Shown here: positions 32,808 through 43,639 of the stretch, piece by piece
Numbering within the stretch: the stretch's first letter is position 1
Layout: the number at the start of each line of letters is the position of its first letter
Assembly (NCBI RefSeq): GCF_024139115.2
Contig: NC_085141.1
Span: 170,326,994-170,390,993, forward strand
Length of the DNA: 64,000 nucleotides
DNA from: Armigeres subalbatus
Lineage: Eukaryota; Arthropoda; Insecta; Diptera; Culicidae
Direction of reading: 5' to 3'
Notes under the pieces: model-generated
What the model saw: only the letters and a program-made list of their open reading frames with translations
What the model was told of the DNA's origin: nothing
Databases searched by the model: none
Position numbers and translations under genes: made by a program

Positions 32808-33313
32808 GGGGAGAACGGTCCATAATGCACCCCTTAAGCTATTTCGATGTTTTCGCCCATATAAACAAAAATATTCAACGATTGCAACGTATAGGTGCGA
32901 AATTTACAAACCCAGCTACATTTCGCAATGATCTCCTATTCAAAACAATAAGGTTTTCATGATTTTCTAACGCATTTAAAAAATGTTTTAAAAATAGGCC
33001 TGGGGCAAAACGCCCTAATAGTGGTCTAAAATGACTCAATTGCATGTAAAATGATGGTGAACGCATGGTTGTTTGTTTTTTCTTAATGCATTGAACTGAA
33101 ATCTTACGGATGTGGTGAAAGAATAGCAAATCGTAAAATTTTAGTGAATATGAAGGGATTTTGCTTAATTTTTCCAATGGAGCTCAATGATGGATAACTG
33201 ATTATGAATTGTAATGGTAATACGCGTTCAAAAATGTAGTACAACAGATTGTATGAGTGATTTTATGAGTGAGGCCATTTTGCCCCAGGGGTGCATTTTG
33301 GACCATTCTCCCC
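32808..33313. mobile_element. 506-bp TA-flanked element
   Basis: GGGGAGAACGGTCCATAATG at the left pairs with the inverse of the right end (GGGGAGAATGGTCCAAAATG), followed in both by CACCCC. TA flanks at 32806-32807 and 33314-33315. No coding capacity. Confidence 0.9.
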
Positions 33314-33315
33314 TA

Positions 33316-34561
33316 CATGTTATATGTAGATTTCAGCTTGCTTTTGGGTCTTTGGGATAGCGATGATGTGACGATTCCCGTCGGTCGAATGAATGTTCAG
33401 ACCAACTCGGATCTGTCACTATCAGTCGCCGTGGGATCAAGAACCGAGATGGAAATACTCACACCTCGCTTATCCAAAATATCATAAACGGTATATCTAC
33501 TCTTAAACATCCCGTATTCGTTATTTGTGTGAAGCGGATCAATATCGAAAATGAGTCAAAATTTAGTCGCAAAAAACAATCTCTTTTGCAACTTTGCATT
33601 GTTCCTTGCACCAAATAGGATTCAATTCTTAAGAGGAGGTTTCGGTAATTTTTACCCAAATTTTATAGTTTGTCAAGGCATACATAATATGGATGAATCT
33701 CACTGGGATAACTGTCCATGAATTTTATAATACGAGCTTCATTTGCTTCATTTGATTGTGATCAATTTCTGCAACCTTTCTCTTAATCCTCAGCTCAATG
33801 TGAAGTATCTTGTGGAATGATAAATCTTCGATTTTCAAACATTGCGCTTACAAGCAAACTGCACTGATAATAAAGGTCAATTTCTTTTAGTATTTTTTTC
33901 ACTCAATTTTGTTTTTTTGTCTTTCTCGTACAACAAAGTTGTACCGAAAGGCTATGCACTCCGAATACGAACTTTTTATAGAAGCCTCGGAGACCCATAG
34001 TGTCATATATCGATCGACTCAGCTCGACGAGCTGAGCAAATGTCTGTCTGCTGTCCGTGTGTATCCGTGTGTATGTATGTGTACAAAAGCTAAGAAAACA
34101 TTAGACAACTTTTCATATAGTAATCCTTAACCAATTTTCTCGCAACAAGTTTCATTCGACAGGGGGCAAAACCTAGTTGATCACTATTTAATTTGATAGC
34201 GATTGACCACTGGGTTTAAAAGTTATAAAGAAAATAGTACATCGAACCATATTAGCACCATATAAGGTTGGTGTCTTGACTAAATGCGAGAAAGGCAGTA
34301 ACACTGCTCGGTGAATTAATTTGGATTTTTTATTTTTTCAATGGTGTTTTGTTTTAACAAGATTACCGCTTCTAATTACGGCTGACTGCGATCTTGAATA
34401 AACGATGACTTAAATATAGCCAATTAGATTATTTAATATATTCGAGCTCAATATCGCGGAACTGCACGCGGAGATTAGGCAGTGATGATTTGCCAATCGA
34501 AATACCAATCTCCAATGGAACATACCTAGGAACATACCAGCCTTTTCCGGTCAACAACATA
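33316..34561. other. Unassigned stretch with a probable repeat
   Basis: At about 33917-34302 the sequence from TGTCTTTCTCGTACAACAAA to GCGAGAAAGGCAGTAACACT has GTCTTTCTCG-type ends in inverted form. It includes a GTGTGTATGTATGTG run, a layout I associate with a common culicine repeat. Boundaries and class are uncertain. Confidence 0.35.
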
Positions 34562-34563
34562 TA

Positions 34564-34774
34564 GGGGAACTGTCCCGATCTCCATCTCACTGAACATATA
34601 TTCATCTGAACGTGAAACAAAGAAATACAGCACCAATTTTGTCGCTTCTTTTTGTCAACTTTCGTGCTCACTGCTGAAAAAATCACAACAATAAGAAACA
34701 AATCAAATTGCTTTCCCTTACTCTGTTTTTGATGGGAGCCGGAGCAATGAGATGAATACCAGGTGCAGTTCCCC
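34564..34774. mobile_element. 211-bp TA-flanked MITE
   Basis: GGGGAACTG at the left and CAGTTCCCC at the right are inverted, and GAT/ATC-rich subterminal parts are partly complementary. TA is at 34562-34563 and 34775-34776. The end sequence is close to that of 23684-23900. Confidence 0.78.
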
Positions 34775-35065
34775 TATAACATCACGAAGCACATTGACTG
34801 GGGGCAAATATGCTGAGGCAATTGTTAACGATGAACAGCCGGTAGACGAAATTCCATCGAATTGATTCTTAACAGCATTCTCCAGGGGTGTGCTTTTACG
34901 AAACACTCTTACATCCTCACCATGGCATGTGACTCATTGCTCACCCCAAGTAACAATATTGTTTTTATGGCACATTTGAAGAAGAGTGGAAGCACTGATT
35001 GTTAAAACTAAGTATAATTACAAAGTGCTTTCAATACCTTAATAGACTTGCCACAAGTCATGCTA

Positions 35066-35940
35066 AAATTGTCTGGGCAAAAAAGTATCATCGTGCTAGC
35101 CTCATGATATACGAATGCAAAAAATGGTAACCTGGCCTTTTTTTTTGTTGGGGCATAGAACCACTGCGTCCTTTGAGTTGAACTTTTGTGGTATACCCCT
35201 GATTACTATTAACTATTCGCATCTTCTAGGTTGATCACCATTTGTCAAGTAAACAACCTAAGACGCGTATTTTCCCAGTCCGGTATAATTGAGTTAATAA
35301 AACCCACTACCTTTCCAGGATTTGCAGTCCAAATATCTCCTGGTTGCATAAAGCCACTATTTAGAAATTTAGATCTACTCTTGTACAATGCATCACAACT
35401 GCAAAGCAGATGTTCCGAGGTTTCACGTTCCATGTTACAGAAACGACAGATATCATTCTGAATCTGGCCAATATTTTTCAAGTGATATCTGCTCGGGCAG
35501 TGTCCGGTTATAACCGGTTATTAGGCCAGTGAAGGTGCAAAGAGCTCTCTTGCTGAGCTCTTAGAGCTTTTCGGTTACTTTAACATTAGGAATTATAAAT
35601 CTCTTTGATTGAGCACACTTTTCGGCGACCAACCAATTGGTCATCAACCTTTGTGCTTCCCAGGATTTTAATTCCATTTACATGGTACAGTATGATATAC
35701 CACAGAAAGGTTCTGGGCCAATAAACTGTGTATTTGAACCTCGTTTCGCAAGCTCGTCTGCCTTTTCATTACCTCCAATGCCACAGTGCCCTGGAACCCA
35801 GTACAGATTTACGGAGTTCTCTTGGCTTAGCCGGCTTAGAAACCTCACAGTTAATAACTGTGGAAGTGCTTAATGAGCACTAAGCTGCGAGGCGACTCTT
35901 TCCCAGTGTAGGGATGTACATGTAATGCCAATAAGAAGAA
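35066..35940 (+). repeat. Feilai-like SINE split by a LINE fragment
   Basis: The left half (35066-35137) holds the body from TGTCTGGGCA to TGGTAACCTGGC. The right half (35830-35940) resumes at GGCTTAGAAACCTCACAG and ends in a GAA-type tail. The tRNA head is missing. About 690 bp of LINE lies between the halves. Confidence 0.8.
35138..35829 (-). mobile_element. 5'-truncated LINE fragment with RNase H end
   Basis: On the minus strand NEKADELARRGS-like sequence (ADELARRGSNTQF read near 35750) marks the end of a LINE RNase H domain. It is followed by CRFCNMERETSEHLLC, the C-terminal zinc-binding pattern. The T run at 35140-35148 is the poly(A) tail in this orientation. LINEs with RNase H are of the I, R1/LOA or related groups; the exact clade is open. 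Confidence 0.7.
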
Positions 35941-36332
35941 GAATTACATTCATGATTCTCTATGAGATCGGAGAGGAATGGATTCAAAATAAACATTTCA
36001 GCAACTAAACATACCTATCTCTGCAGTATAAACCATTATGTTAAAAGCTTTTGAATCCAAGATGTGCAAAAAAACGACTTGCACTTTAAAGCAAAACTAA
36101 TAAAAAATGCAAAGCCCTTCAAAATATTGCGGAATTGTGAATGGAAAATTATTATAGCAATCGAAACATTCGTAAAAAATAACGAGAAAAATGATAGTAG
36201 AAGGTAAATTATAAAGTATTTTATATGTTATCAAAGAAACTATTTCAATTAGTTTTTAATAGTTACAATTTTATGATACAATTTCACTTCATCAGTATTT
36301 TCCCCAACATTTCCCAGTATTTGTTTCTAATT
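35941..36332. other. AT-rich spacer
   Basis: No feature recognised. Confidence 0.35.
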
Positions 36333-37524
36333 TCTAATTTTATATATAAAATCCAATCTATGTATGTATGGTATGTACGTTCGCTAACTACTTCTTAACC
36401 ACTTGACCGATTTCAACCAAATTTGGTACACACATTCTCTATCCTCAAGAGAAGATAACAAAAGGGGTGGGAGGATCATTTGGAAAAGGGGGAGAGGTGG
36501 TGGGAGGGGTTTTGTTTAGAAAACGAACAATTCTGTGTAACTTTCAACTCCAATAACCTATTTGAACCAAATTTTGTTCACATATTCACTGTGATGATAC
36601 TATCATTTAGGAGGGTAATTTGGGAGAATGGGAAGGGGTATGGAGGGAGGGGTATTGTTCCGAAAACGAGCAATTCAGACCCCTGGACCGATTTCAACCA
36701 AATTTGGTACACACATTCTCTATCCTGTTGTCTTTAGAATACGAACATTCAGAGCAGTACTGAGATTTTTCTTTTTAATTGAGAGAGGTCACGCGATATT
36801 TACATTTTATTCACTCCCGTTTGCATAGATTTTTCTTTTTAATTGAGAGAGGTCACGCGATATTTACATTTTATTCACTCCCGTTTGCATAGAAAGCATA
36901 AACAATGAAAGGAATTCCGTTTAATTTTCACGGATTTTTATTTCATGAAAGCGCATCAAACTATTGTAAACAAGCTGTTTCTTCTTCAATAATGTTAGTT
37001 CTAACCCGAAAATCATAAATAATATAATCATTTTATCGACTAGTCATCGTTATTTGCAGGTGACCGGCTGCTCGTTACATTTTTATTTGGTCTCTTGCTA
37101 ATGACTTGCTTTCACGAAAACTACCAGTACTGATTCAGAGTAACTCCCAATCCCCAGGACCGATTTCAAGCAAATTTGGTGCACACATTCTCTGTTCTAA
37201 AGAGAAGATAATAAAGGAGGTAGAAGTGTCATTGACAGGGTGAGGTTATAGGGGAAGGGGTTGTCTTTAGAAAACGAGCAATTCAGTGTAACTCCCAACC
37301 ACCAGGACTAATTCCAACTATATTTGGTACACATATTCTCTATTTTTGAAAGATGTTCATTGAAAGGTAGAAGAGCCATAGAAATATATAAAAACCAGAT
37401 CGATACATGGATACAATTCGATGCACGGTAGATCTACCTCCTTGGGTTTCATGCTACAGCATTGGACATTTTAATTGCATAATTTACGTTTCAGTCCCGA
37501 GCAAAGCCGGGTAAATATAGCTAG
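36333..37524 (+). mobile_element. Helitron-like non-autonomous element
   Basis: The 3' end has the hairpin CCCGAGCAAAGCCGGG (37496-37511) followed by TAAATATAG and CTAG then T, fitting Helitron 3' ends (hairpin, then CTRR, inserted before T). The 5' end is probably TCTAATTTTATATATAAAA. Inside, ATTTCAACCAAATTTGGTAC-type blocks recur at about 36410, 36690, 37160 and 37310. No Rep/helicase is present. The 5' limit is uncertain by several bases. Confidence 0.65.
36767..36892. repeat. Exact tandem duplication of about 62 bp
   Basis: GATTTTTCTTTTTAATTGAG through CACTCCCGTTTGCATA is present twice back to back, starting at 36767 and 36829, inside the Helitron-like element. The copies look identical, so the duplication is recent or an assembly effect. 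Confidence 0.9.
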
Positions 37525-38523
37525 TTTCTAATAAAACCAACATAAAATAACCCAGCATTGAATAAAATGTATGACTCTTGGATAAACTTTCATATTGAAC
37601 CCACTTCAAGTAACACTGGCCTTGTGGTTGTCTTGAATAATGTTACAAATTTTGAAACCTGTTTATTTTGATTTGTTTTAGTTTCTGGTAGAAGCAAAAG
37701 CACGGAGCTAATCTTCAATTGTGAAATTAATAGATTGGAATCAGCGGGTGAGATTTAAAACACATCCCCATTTCACCTGATGAAAAAGTTTCGCCTTTGA
37801 AATTTCGATACCGAACGTCAATTGAATCGTTTGTTTGAGAAACTGCGTATGTAACATTTTTGGCCAAAATGATTTTTTTTAATATTCTGAATCCTTGTCC
37901 AAAAATACGTATTCTGGCAAAAAATACGAAAAAAATGTTTGTTCAGGAATGTATGAAATTTTTTTCGTTTGTTTGAGAAACTACGTAAGTTCACGTACTT
38001 TGAAGAGCAATTGTGGAGTACTGCTTACATTTTTGCACTGAATGTGTCCCAAGGTGTTGTGTTTTGCCAAAAACTATTGATCTGTATCGAAGAAATCGAA
38101 AGATTCGGTGCAAGTTTGTTCAAAAACAGTTTTTTGTTTTCTCGAAATAGTGTAAAATGGACTTATGCAATTTCTCAAACAAATGATTCAATTGATATCT
38201 GATGAATGCAAGACAAAATTTTCAAAACGACTTATCTGCTTTCTTAAACAAAGATTCAAACGACGATTTGACGAATCTGATAGCTCTCCCACGCAAACCA
38301 ACACCATCAACAGGAAGCGGAAACCTTCACCAAGTCGTTTTGAAAATTTTGTTTTGAATGGTGCATGCAAGTGAAAGTTTTTGGTGAGTTATTCGGGGTA
38401 AGAATCGCGCTGATTGTGACGATGTTTAGGATTATTTGTCTGCACTTTTTATTTATTTCTGCAGATGCTCCGATTCATTGGCCTTTGCAACGCATTTGGT
38501 TTTATTTATTATTAGATGTGATT
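37525..38523. other. Unassigned stretch
   Basis: A GTTTGTTTGAGAAACT-type word occurs at both 37830 and 37970 with related flanks. No coding region was recognised. Confidence 0.35.
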
Positions 38524-38535
38524 AAGTTTTATTCA

Positions 38536-38804
38536 TGCGGTAAGACGCGCGGCTACAAAGCAAGACCATGCTGAGGGTGGCTGGGTTCGATTCCCGGTGC
38601 CGGTCTAGGCAATTTTCGGATTGGAAATTGTCTCGACTTCCCTGGGCATAAAAGTATCATCGTGTTAGCCCCATGATATACGAATGCAGAAATGGTAACT
38701 TGGCTTAGAAACCTCGCAGTTAATAACTGTGGAAGTGCTTAATGAACACTAAGCTGCGAGGCGGCAATGTCCCAGTGGGGGATGTAATGCCAACGAAGAA
38801 GAAG
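38536..38804 (+). repeat. Feilai-like SINE, slightly 5'-truncated
   Basis: It starts TGCGGTAAGACGCGCGGC and runs to the GAAGAAGAAG tail. The exact 12-bp duplication AAGTTTTATTCA flanks it (38524-38535 and 38805-38816). It lacks the first GGGGCCCTCC bases of the full copy. Confidence 0.92.
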
Positions 38805-38816
38805 AAGTTTTATTCA

Positions 38817-39461
38817 AGAGTGTTTATATTTATCTAAGAAACAATAGATTCACACAATTAATTTTAAATTGAATGTTGTGAGAGAGCTGCCTTTATTTCA
38901 GTGCCTCAAAAGTACTCCATAAGAAGCATTATTTCAGATTTATTATTCATATTCTTAAGATATCTGGAGAAAATAAAAAAAAACAATCAATAAAGCCTTA
39001 ATACCACATTAATTTAACGCTCAATTGTAGGAGCTAAAATTCTTTTAAGTCAAATCAATAATTTGAGAACATTTTAAAATAACTATAAATTTCGAATAAA
39101 TTCGAGTAGTCTTAGATTAGTTACTTGGGATTTCCGGGCAATGGGGAAGCGAACTTCCTGGTTAGGGTGGGCTGGGCGCAATGGACGGTGAAATTTACGA
39201 GCGACAAATCGCGTTTGATGATTTTTTCGCAAGGTGAGGATAGTTCGTCAGGAGACCTTGATTAGTTGACAGCGAAAATTAAAAAAAAATCACGCCTAAA
39301 ATCATAGGGGCGTAACTGTATTGACCGATTTATCTTAATCGATTTTGTATTTTGGTAATAACTCAATTGTTTCAAAAGCTACAACCGTGATTGTTGATTC
39401 TGGTGCAAGATGTAATCTATCTTTAACACATCAAACGATAAAATCTTCGACAAACCACAGT
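38817..39461. other. Unassigned stretch
   Basis: No gene or repeat signature recognised. Confidence 0.35.
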
Positions 39462-39474
39462 AATTCGCCACATT

Positions 39475-39750
39475 CTTCTTCTTATTGGCATTACATCCCC
39501 TCACTAGAAGAGAGCCGCCTCGCAGCTTAGTGTTCATTAAGCACTTCCACAGTTATTAACTGCGAGGTTTCTAAACCAGATTACCATTTTTGCATTCGTA
39601 TATGATGAGGCTAACACGATTATACTTTTATGCCCAGGGAAGTCGAGACAATTTCCAATCCGAAAATTGTCTAGACCGGCACCGGGAATCGAACCCAGCC
39701 ACCCCTTGCAATGTAGCCGCGCGTTTTACCGCACGGCTAAGGAGGGCCCC
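39475..39750 (-). repeat. Feilai-like SINE, minus strand
   Basis: It reads from GGGGCCCTCCTTAGCCGTGC to the CTTCTT-complement tail on the minus strand. The exact 13-bp duplication AATTCGCCACATT flanks it (39462-39474 and 39751-39763). The B box GGGTTCGATTCCCGG is intact. Confidence 0.93.
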
Positions 39751-39763
39751 AATTCGCCACATT

Positions 39764-40169
39764 AATAATAAGGAAACATCGACGTCCCTATGATTCTAAG
39801 CGCGAGAAATGGAGATATGAGTGGATCGCTGCATTCTATTCCCCCGCAGGTAACGACATATAGCGAATGAGCCCTCCAAATATTACGTAAGTTAAGAAAA
39901 AAATGCAAGGGTGTCAATTGAATTCTTGTACATTCACTAGCCGTAGAATATTTTAACCTGATATTATTGTGCATAATTTCGTTTTTGTGTAGTTGGACAA
40001 ATATACGACTCAGAAAAAGCTAACGCTTATGAGATAACTAATAATAGAGTAAGGAAAACTCAAAAAATGCCATTTCTGTTTGATTGTTTATTGATCAAAA
40101 AACCTATTTAGATGCTTCAAATTCAACATTATTCACAAATTCTTTAATGGTTTTATATCTTAATTTCAG
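39764..40169. other. Intergenic or intronic sequence upstream of the host locus
   Basis: It ends in a good splice acceptor: the pyrimidine-rich TATATCTTAATTTCAG has its AG at 40168-40169. No coding frame is seen. This suggests the following exon belongs to a transcript with at least one upstream exon. Confidence 0.5.
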
Positions 40170-40181
40170 AGTTTCAATAAA

Positions 40182-40562
40182 ATGGGCCAGGAGAAATCAC
40201 TGCCCTCCAGATGTTCTTCTGCACATGACTACCGACATCATCACCACCACCACCATCACCACACAACATCTTTGGCATCTTCAACGGGATCCAAATCTTC
40301 CGGTGCGCCATCCCGTTCTCCTTCAACTGCTTCGACGACTTCTTCAGCTTCGTCTGCCTCCGCAGCTTCCTCCTATAAAAGCGTTGAACGCCAAACAAAA
40401 TATCTCAACGAGCATTTGTACATCAAGTCCTATCTGGACATAGAGGAAGAAGACCGTAACGCAAAATTACTGTTTCAAAAAGTACGACCCGGCGGAATAC
40501 GGAACTATACGCCGAAAATTCTTTCCGAAAACAATAAAAAGGATCTTGATGTGTGGATATAG
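40182..40562 (+). CDS. Small His/Ser-rich protein with myristoylation motif
   Basis: I do not recognise this 126-residue protein. It starts MGQEKS, which fits the N-myristoylation pattern (Gly2, Ser6), with Cys11 as a possible palmitoylation site. Residues about 19-27 are a run of nine His. A Ser/Ala/Thr-rich low-complexity stretch follows to about residue 70. The last 55 residues are of balanced composition (KYLNEHLYIKSYLDIEEE and VRPGGIRNYTPKILSEN), more like a folded or conserved peptide. Twelve bases before the ATG an acceptor site ends an intron, and the context AAAATGG is good. A membrane-attached adaptor role is inference. The GMC gene begins 166 bp further on. It could be the last exon of a longer gene, although it has its own good start. 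Confidence 0.65.
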   Translation: MGQEKSLPSRCSSAHDYRHHHHHHHHHTTSLASSTGSKSSGAPSRSPSTASTTSSASSASAASSYKSVERQTKYLNEHLYIKSYLDIEEEDRNAKLLFQKVRPGGIRNYTPKILSENNKKDLDVWI

Positions 40563-40728
40563 CCGGTCAGCAACACTTACGTTTGCTGACACCATCACCT
40601 GAACATAAGCTGCTTATAGGAATTCTAAACTATTGTATAAACGACTCTTTCTCTCTCTATTGCCGGCCTTACCATCGCTCTACTCTATTTTTGGCAAAAC
40701 TTGCTTGCTGAACTAGTTCTCTCGTGCA
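40563..40728 (+). promoter_or_regulatory. Short gap between the His-rich gene and the GMC gene
   Basis: These 166 bp must hold the 3' end of the first gene and either a promoter or the 5' UTR of the second. No AATAAA and no TATA box is seen; there is a TCTCTCTCT tract at 40650. That fits either a TATA-less promoter or a shared transcript. Confidence 0.4.
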
Positions 40729-42655
40729 ATGGCTCTTGGACTCGCTTCAGTAGCGGCAGTAGCTGGAGGACTCACGCACACCCCGATAGCACTACTGACT
40801 CTCATACCACTTATAGCTGTAGGAGTCAATTACTATAGATACCAAAGTGTAGATCCGGAATCGAACCCAATCGACCAACAATCAGTAACAATATCATCCT
40901 ATGAATCCTTCAGCACATATCTAATATAATCTTTTCTTCTTATTTTAGTTACGACCTTACTATGACTTCATTGTCATTGGCGCCGGATCGGCTGGTGCCG
41001 TCATGGCTTCACGACTCTCAGAGATAGGAGACTGGTCTGTGTTACTACTGGAAGCAGGTGGCGATGAGACGGAGGTAACAGATGTTCCGGCATTAGCCGG
41101 TTACTTGCAGTTAACGGAATTCGACTGGAAATATCAGACCGTGCCGCCAGGAGATCGGCGGTACTGTCAAGCAATGAATGGCGATCGATGTAATTGGCCT
41201 AGAGGAAAAGTTATGGGAGGATCAAGTGTGCTCAACGCGATGGTATATGTAAGAGGAAACAGGAGGGATTACGATAGCTGGTTAGAGCAAGGAAACATTG
41301 GATGGGGATACGAAAATGTTCTGCCTTATTTTATTAAATCAGAGGACAATCGAAATCCTTACATGGCGCGGTCGCCATATCATGGGATAGGTGGATATTT
41401 AACAGTCCAGGAAGCACCCTGGAGAACACCACTATCGATAGCGTTCATAAAAGCAGGCCAAGAAATGGGATACGAAAATAGGGATATAAATGGGGAAGAA
41501 CAGACAGGCTTCATGCTGCTTCAAGCAACGATGAGAAGAGGCAGCCGCTGCAGCACTTCTAAAGCATTCCTTCGACCGGTTCGACTTAGGAATAATCTTC
41601 ATGTTGCTATGCACGCTCATGTGACACGTATACTGTTTGATAGGAACAATAGAGCATATGGTGTTGAATTTTCGCGGAATGGAAAAAGACAACTTGTTTT
41701 TGCGAAGAAAGAAATTATTCTTTCGGCAGGAGCGTTGAACACCCCTCAAATATTGATGTTGAGTGGCGTAGGACCAGCAGACCACTTAGCTGAATTTGGA
41801 ATTCCAGTATTATCTGATCTTCCTGTGGGTGATAACATGCAAGATCATGTAGGCCTGGGAGGCTTGACGTTCCTCGTGGATGAACCCGTAACCGTGAAGA
41901 CTGCCCGATTCACGACATTACCGGTGGCATTAGATTATATATTTAACGAAAGAGGTCCAATGACATTTCCGGGAATTGAAGGATTAGCCTTTGTTAACAC
42001 CAAATATGCTGATCCATCCGGACTATGGCCGGATATACAATTTCATTTTGGCCCGAGTTCGGTGAACTCAGATGGAGGGCAAAACATTCGTAAAATTCTC
42101 AATCTTCGCGATGGATTTTACAACACAGTTTACAAACCGATTCAAAATGCAGAAACATGGACAATTCTACCACTTCTTCTAAGGCCCAAAAGTACTGGTT
42201 GGGTACGGCTAAAATCGCGAAACCCATTTGTGCCACCTGCAATTGAGCCTAATTATTTTGAGCACCCGGAAGATGTGGCGGTTCTAGTGGAAGGCATTAA
42301 AATCGCAATTAATGTATCACACACTCAGGCATTTCAACGCTTCGGGTCTCGTCCACACAGAATACCCCTGCCGGGCTGTCGGCATTTGCCATTCATGTCC
42401 GACGAGTACTGGGCGTGTTGCATCAAACAGTTTACGTTCACTATTTACCATCCTGCCGGAACAGCAAAGATGGGACCAAGTTGGGATCCAGGCGCAGTGG
42501 TCGATGCCCGATTGCGGGTGTACGGCGTTTCCGGATTGAGAGTAGTAGATGCTAGCGTTATGCCAACAATCGTCAGCGGTAACCCCAACGCACCAATCAT
42601 CATGATCGCCGAAAAGGCTGCAGATATGGTCAAGCAAGACTGGGGTCGTTGGTGA
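40729..42655 (+). CDS. GMC oxidoreductase (glucose dehydrogenase-like, FAD)
   Basis: Two exons, 40729-40884 and 40949-42655, give a 620-residue protein; the 64-bp intron has GTAACA at its start and TTCTTATTTTAG at its end, phase 0. Residues about 18-36 are a hydrophobic segment, a signal anchor or uncleaved signal. GAGSAG at 63-68 is the FAD-binding Rossmann loop. [20 protein letters not shown] from 136 is GMC signature 1 and [15 protein letters not shown] from about 313 is signature 2. [10 protein letters not shown] holds the active-site His at about 553, and SGNPNAP near 595-601 holds the partner Asn. All key residues are present and length is normal. It oxidises an alcohol or sugar with FAD; the natural substrate cannot be read from sequence. 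Insect relatives act in cuticle and immunity. The start at 40729 has G at -3 and +4 and gives the expected SVDPES N-terminal region. Confidence 0.95.
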
Positions 42656-43322
42656 CGGTGAGCATCAGCTCGAAGAAAATTCACACGTGCCTAACATTTT
42701 TCGACTATTGTGAAAAAATGTGTACTAAACAAGAAGATTTTCTTAATTGTGATATTATAGTGCAAGCGAGGACCCACAGAAACTATACGTTCTTACAGCG
42801 GAGCATGCTGCAGTCAACCACGAATCGAACGAATAAAAAGCCGAGAGAATTTAGTTTAATCAATTCCTACTAGTCAGCACTTACGAATAAACTTAAGTGT
42901 TACTGAATGCAGAATTTGAGAAAATAGGGAAATTTATCTTTAAAGTTTAGGTTGATAATGGTTTTTGTTTTAAAAAATGCTGTTATAGGACAAATAACGT
43001 GACTTAGACTAGACAATGTAGAGTAAACTGACGATTTATCTTCTATTTATGAAGGAGTTCCAGACCTATTGGTCCGGGGCCGGGTATCACCTGGAAGATG
43101 TAGAAACAATACGGTAGAAAACTCTACAATTGAGAACCGAAATGGTTCCAAAGGAATAAAAAATGTTACCAATAATAAAGAAAATAATATGTTTAAGAAA
43201 TATCCTTAGTGTCGCTATTCTGTATCACAAGCCTTAGAATATTACATTCATTTCACCTTCATTTTGACTAGTGAGGTTAATTCATAAAAGAAAAATAAAG
43301 TTCAAAATAAACCACATATACT
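42656..43322 (+). other. 3' UTR and downstream region of the GMC gene
   Basis: AATAAA occurs at 42832-42837 and 42886-42891 and again near 43155, 177-500 bp after the stop codon, so a short 3' UTR is likely. No other gene is seen before the MITE at 43323. Confidence 0.6.
42832..42891 (+). terminator. Candidate poly(A) signals of the GMC gene
   Basis: Two AATAAA hexamers at 42832 and 42886 lie on the sense strand at a usual distance from the stop codon. Confidence 0.55.
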
Positions 43323-43599
43323 CCCAACCGCTAATTGTTAGATTTCTAAAAATTCTGTATAAGAACCTGCCAATACCTGTACAAGAAGTGGGCATATGCG
43401 GAAATGCTAGATTTTTATACAAATATTGTATCAGACGTTAAAATTTTTCAAGTTTCTTTTACAATATTTGTTTGTGAGCTTACATTTCTTGTATAATAGT
43501 AATTTCTAACAATTTTGCAAATGCCCAGTTCTTATACAGCTTTCGGTTGGTTCTGATACAGAATTTTTAGAAAATCTGACAGTCGCTGCGATGGTTGGG
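43323..43599. mobile_element. 277-bp inverted-repeat MITE
   Basis: CCCAACC at the left, then AGATTTCTAAAAATTCTGTA, is inverted at the right as TACAGAATTTTTAGAAAATC and GGTTGGG. A central ACAATATTTGT/ACAAATATTGT pair adds to the fold. The target duplication is not clear. Confidence 0.75.
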
Positions 43600-43639
43600 T
43601 TCACACCATTTATTTAGCTTGCATCTAAACAGATAACAC

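Noticed and set aside
41432..42684. Antisense frames within the GMC gene
   Set aside because: They mirror the codon structure of the intact GMC coding strand.
42649..42873. 74-residue frame after the GMC stop codon
   Set aside because: Lies in the 3' UTR, overlaps the end of the GMC frame and has no domain.
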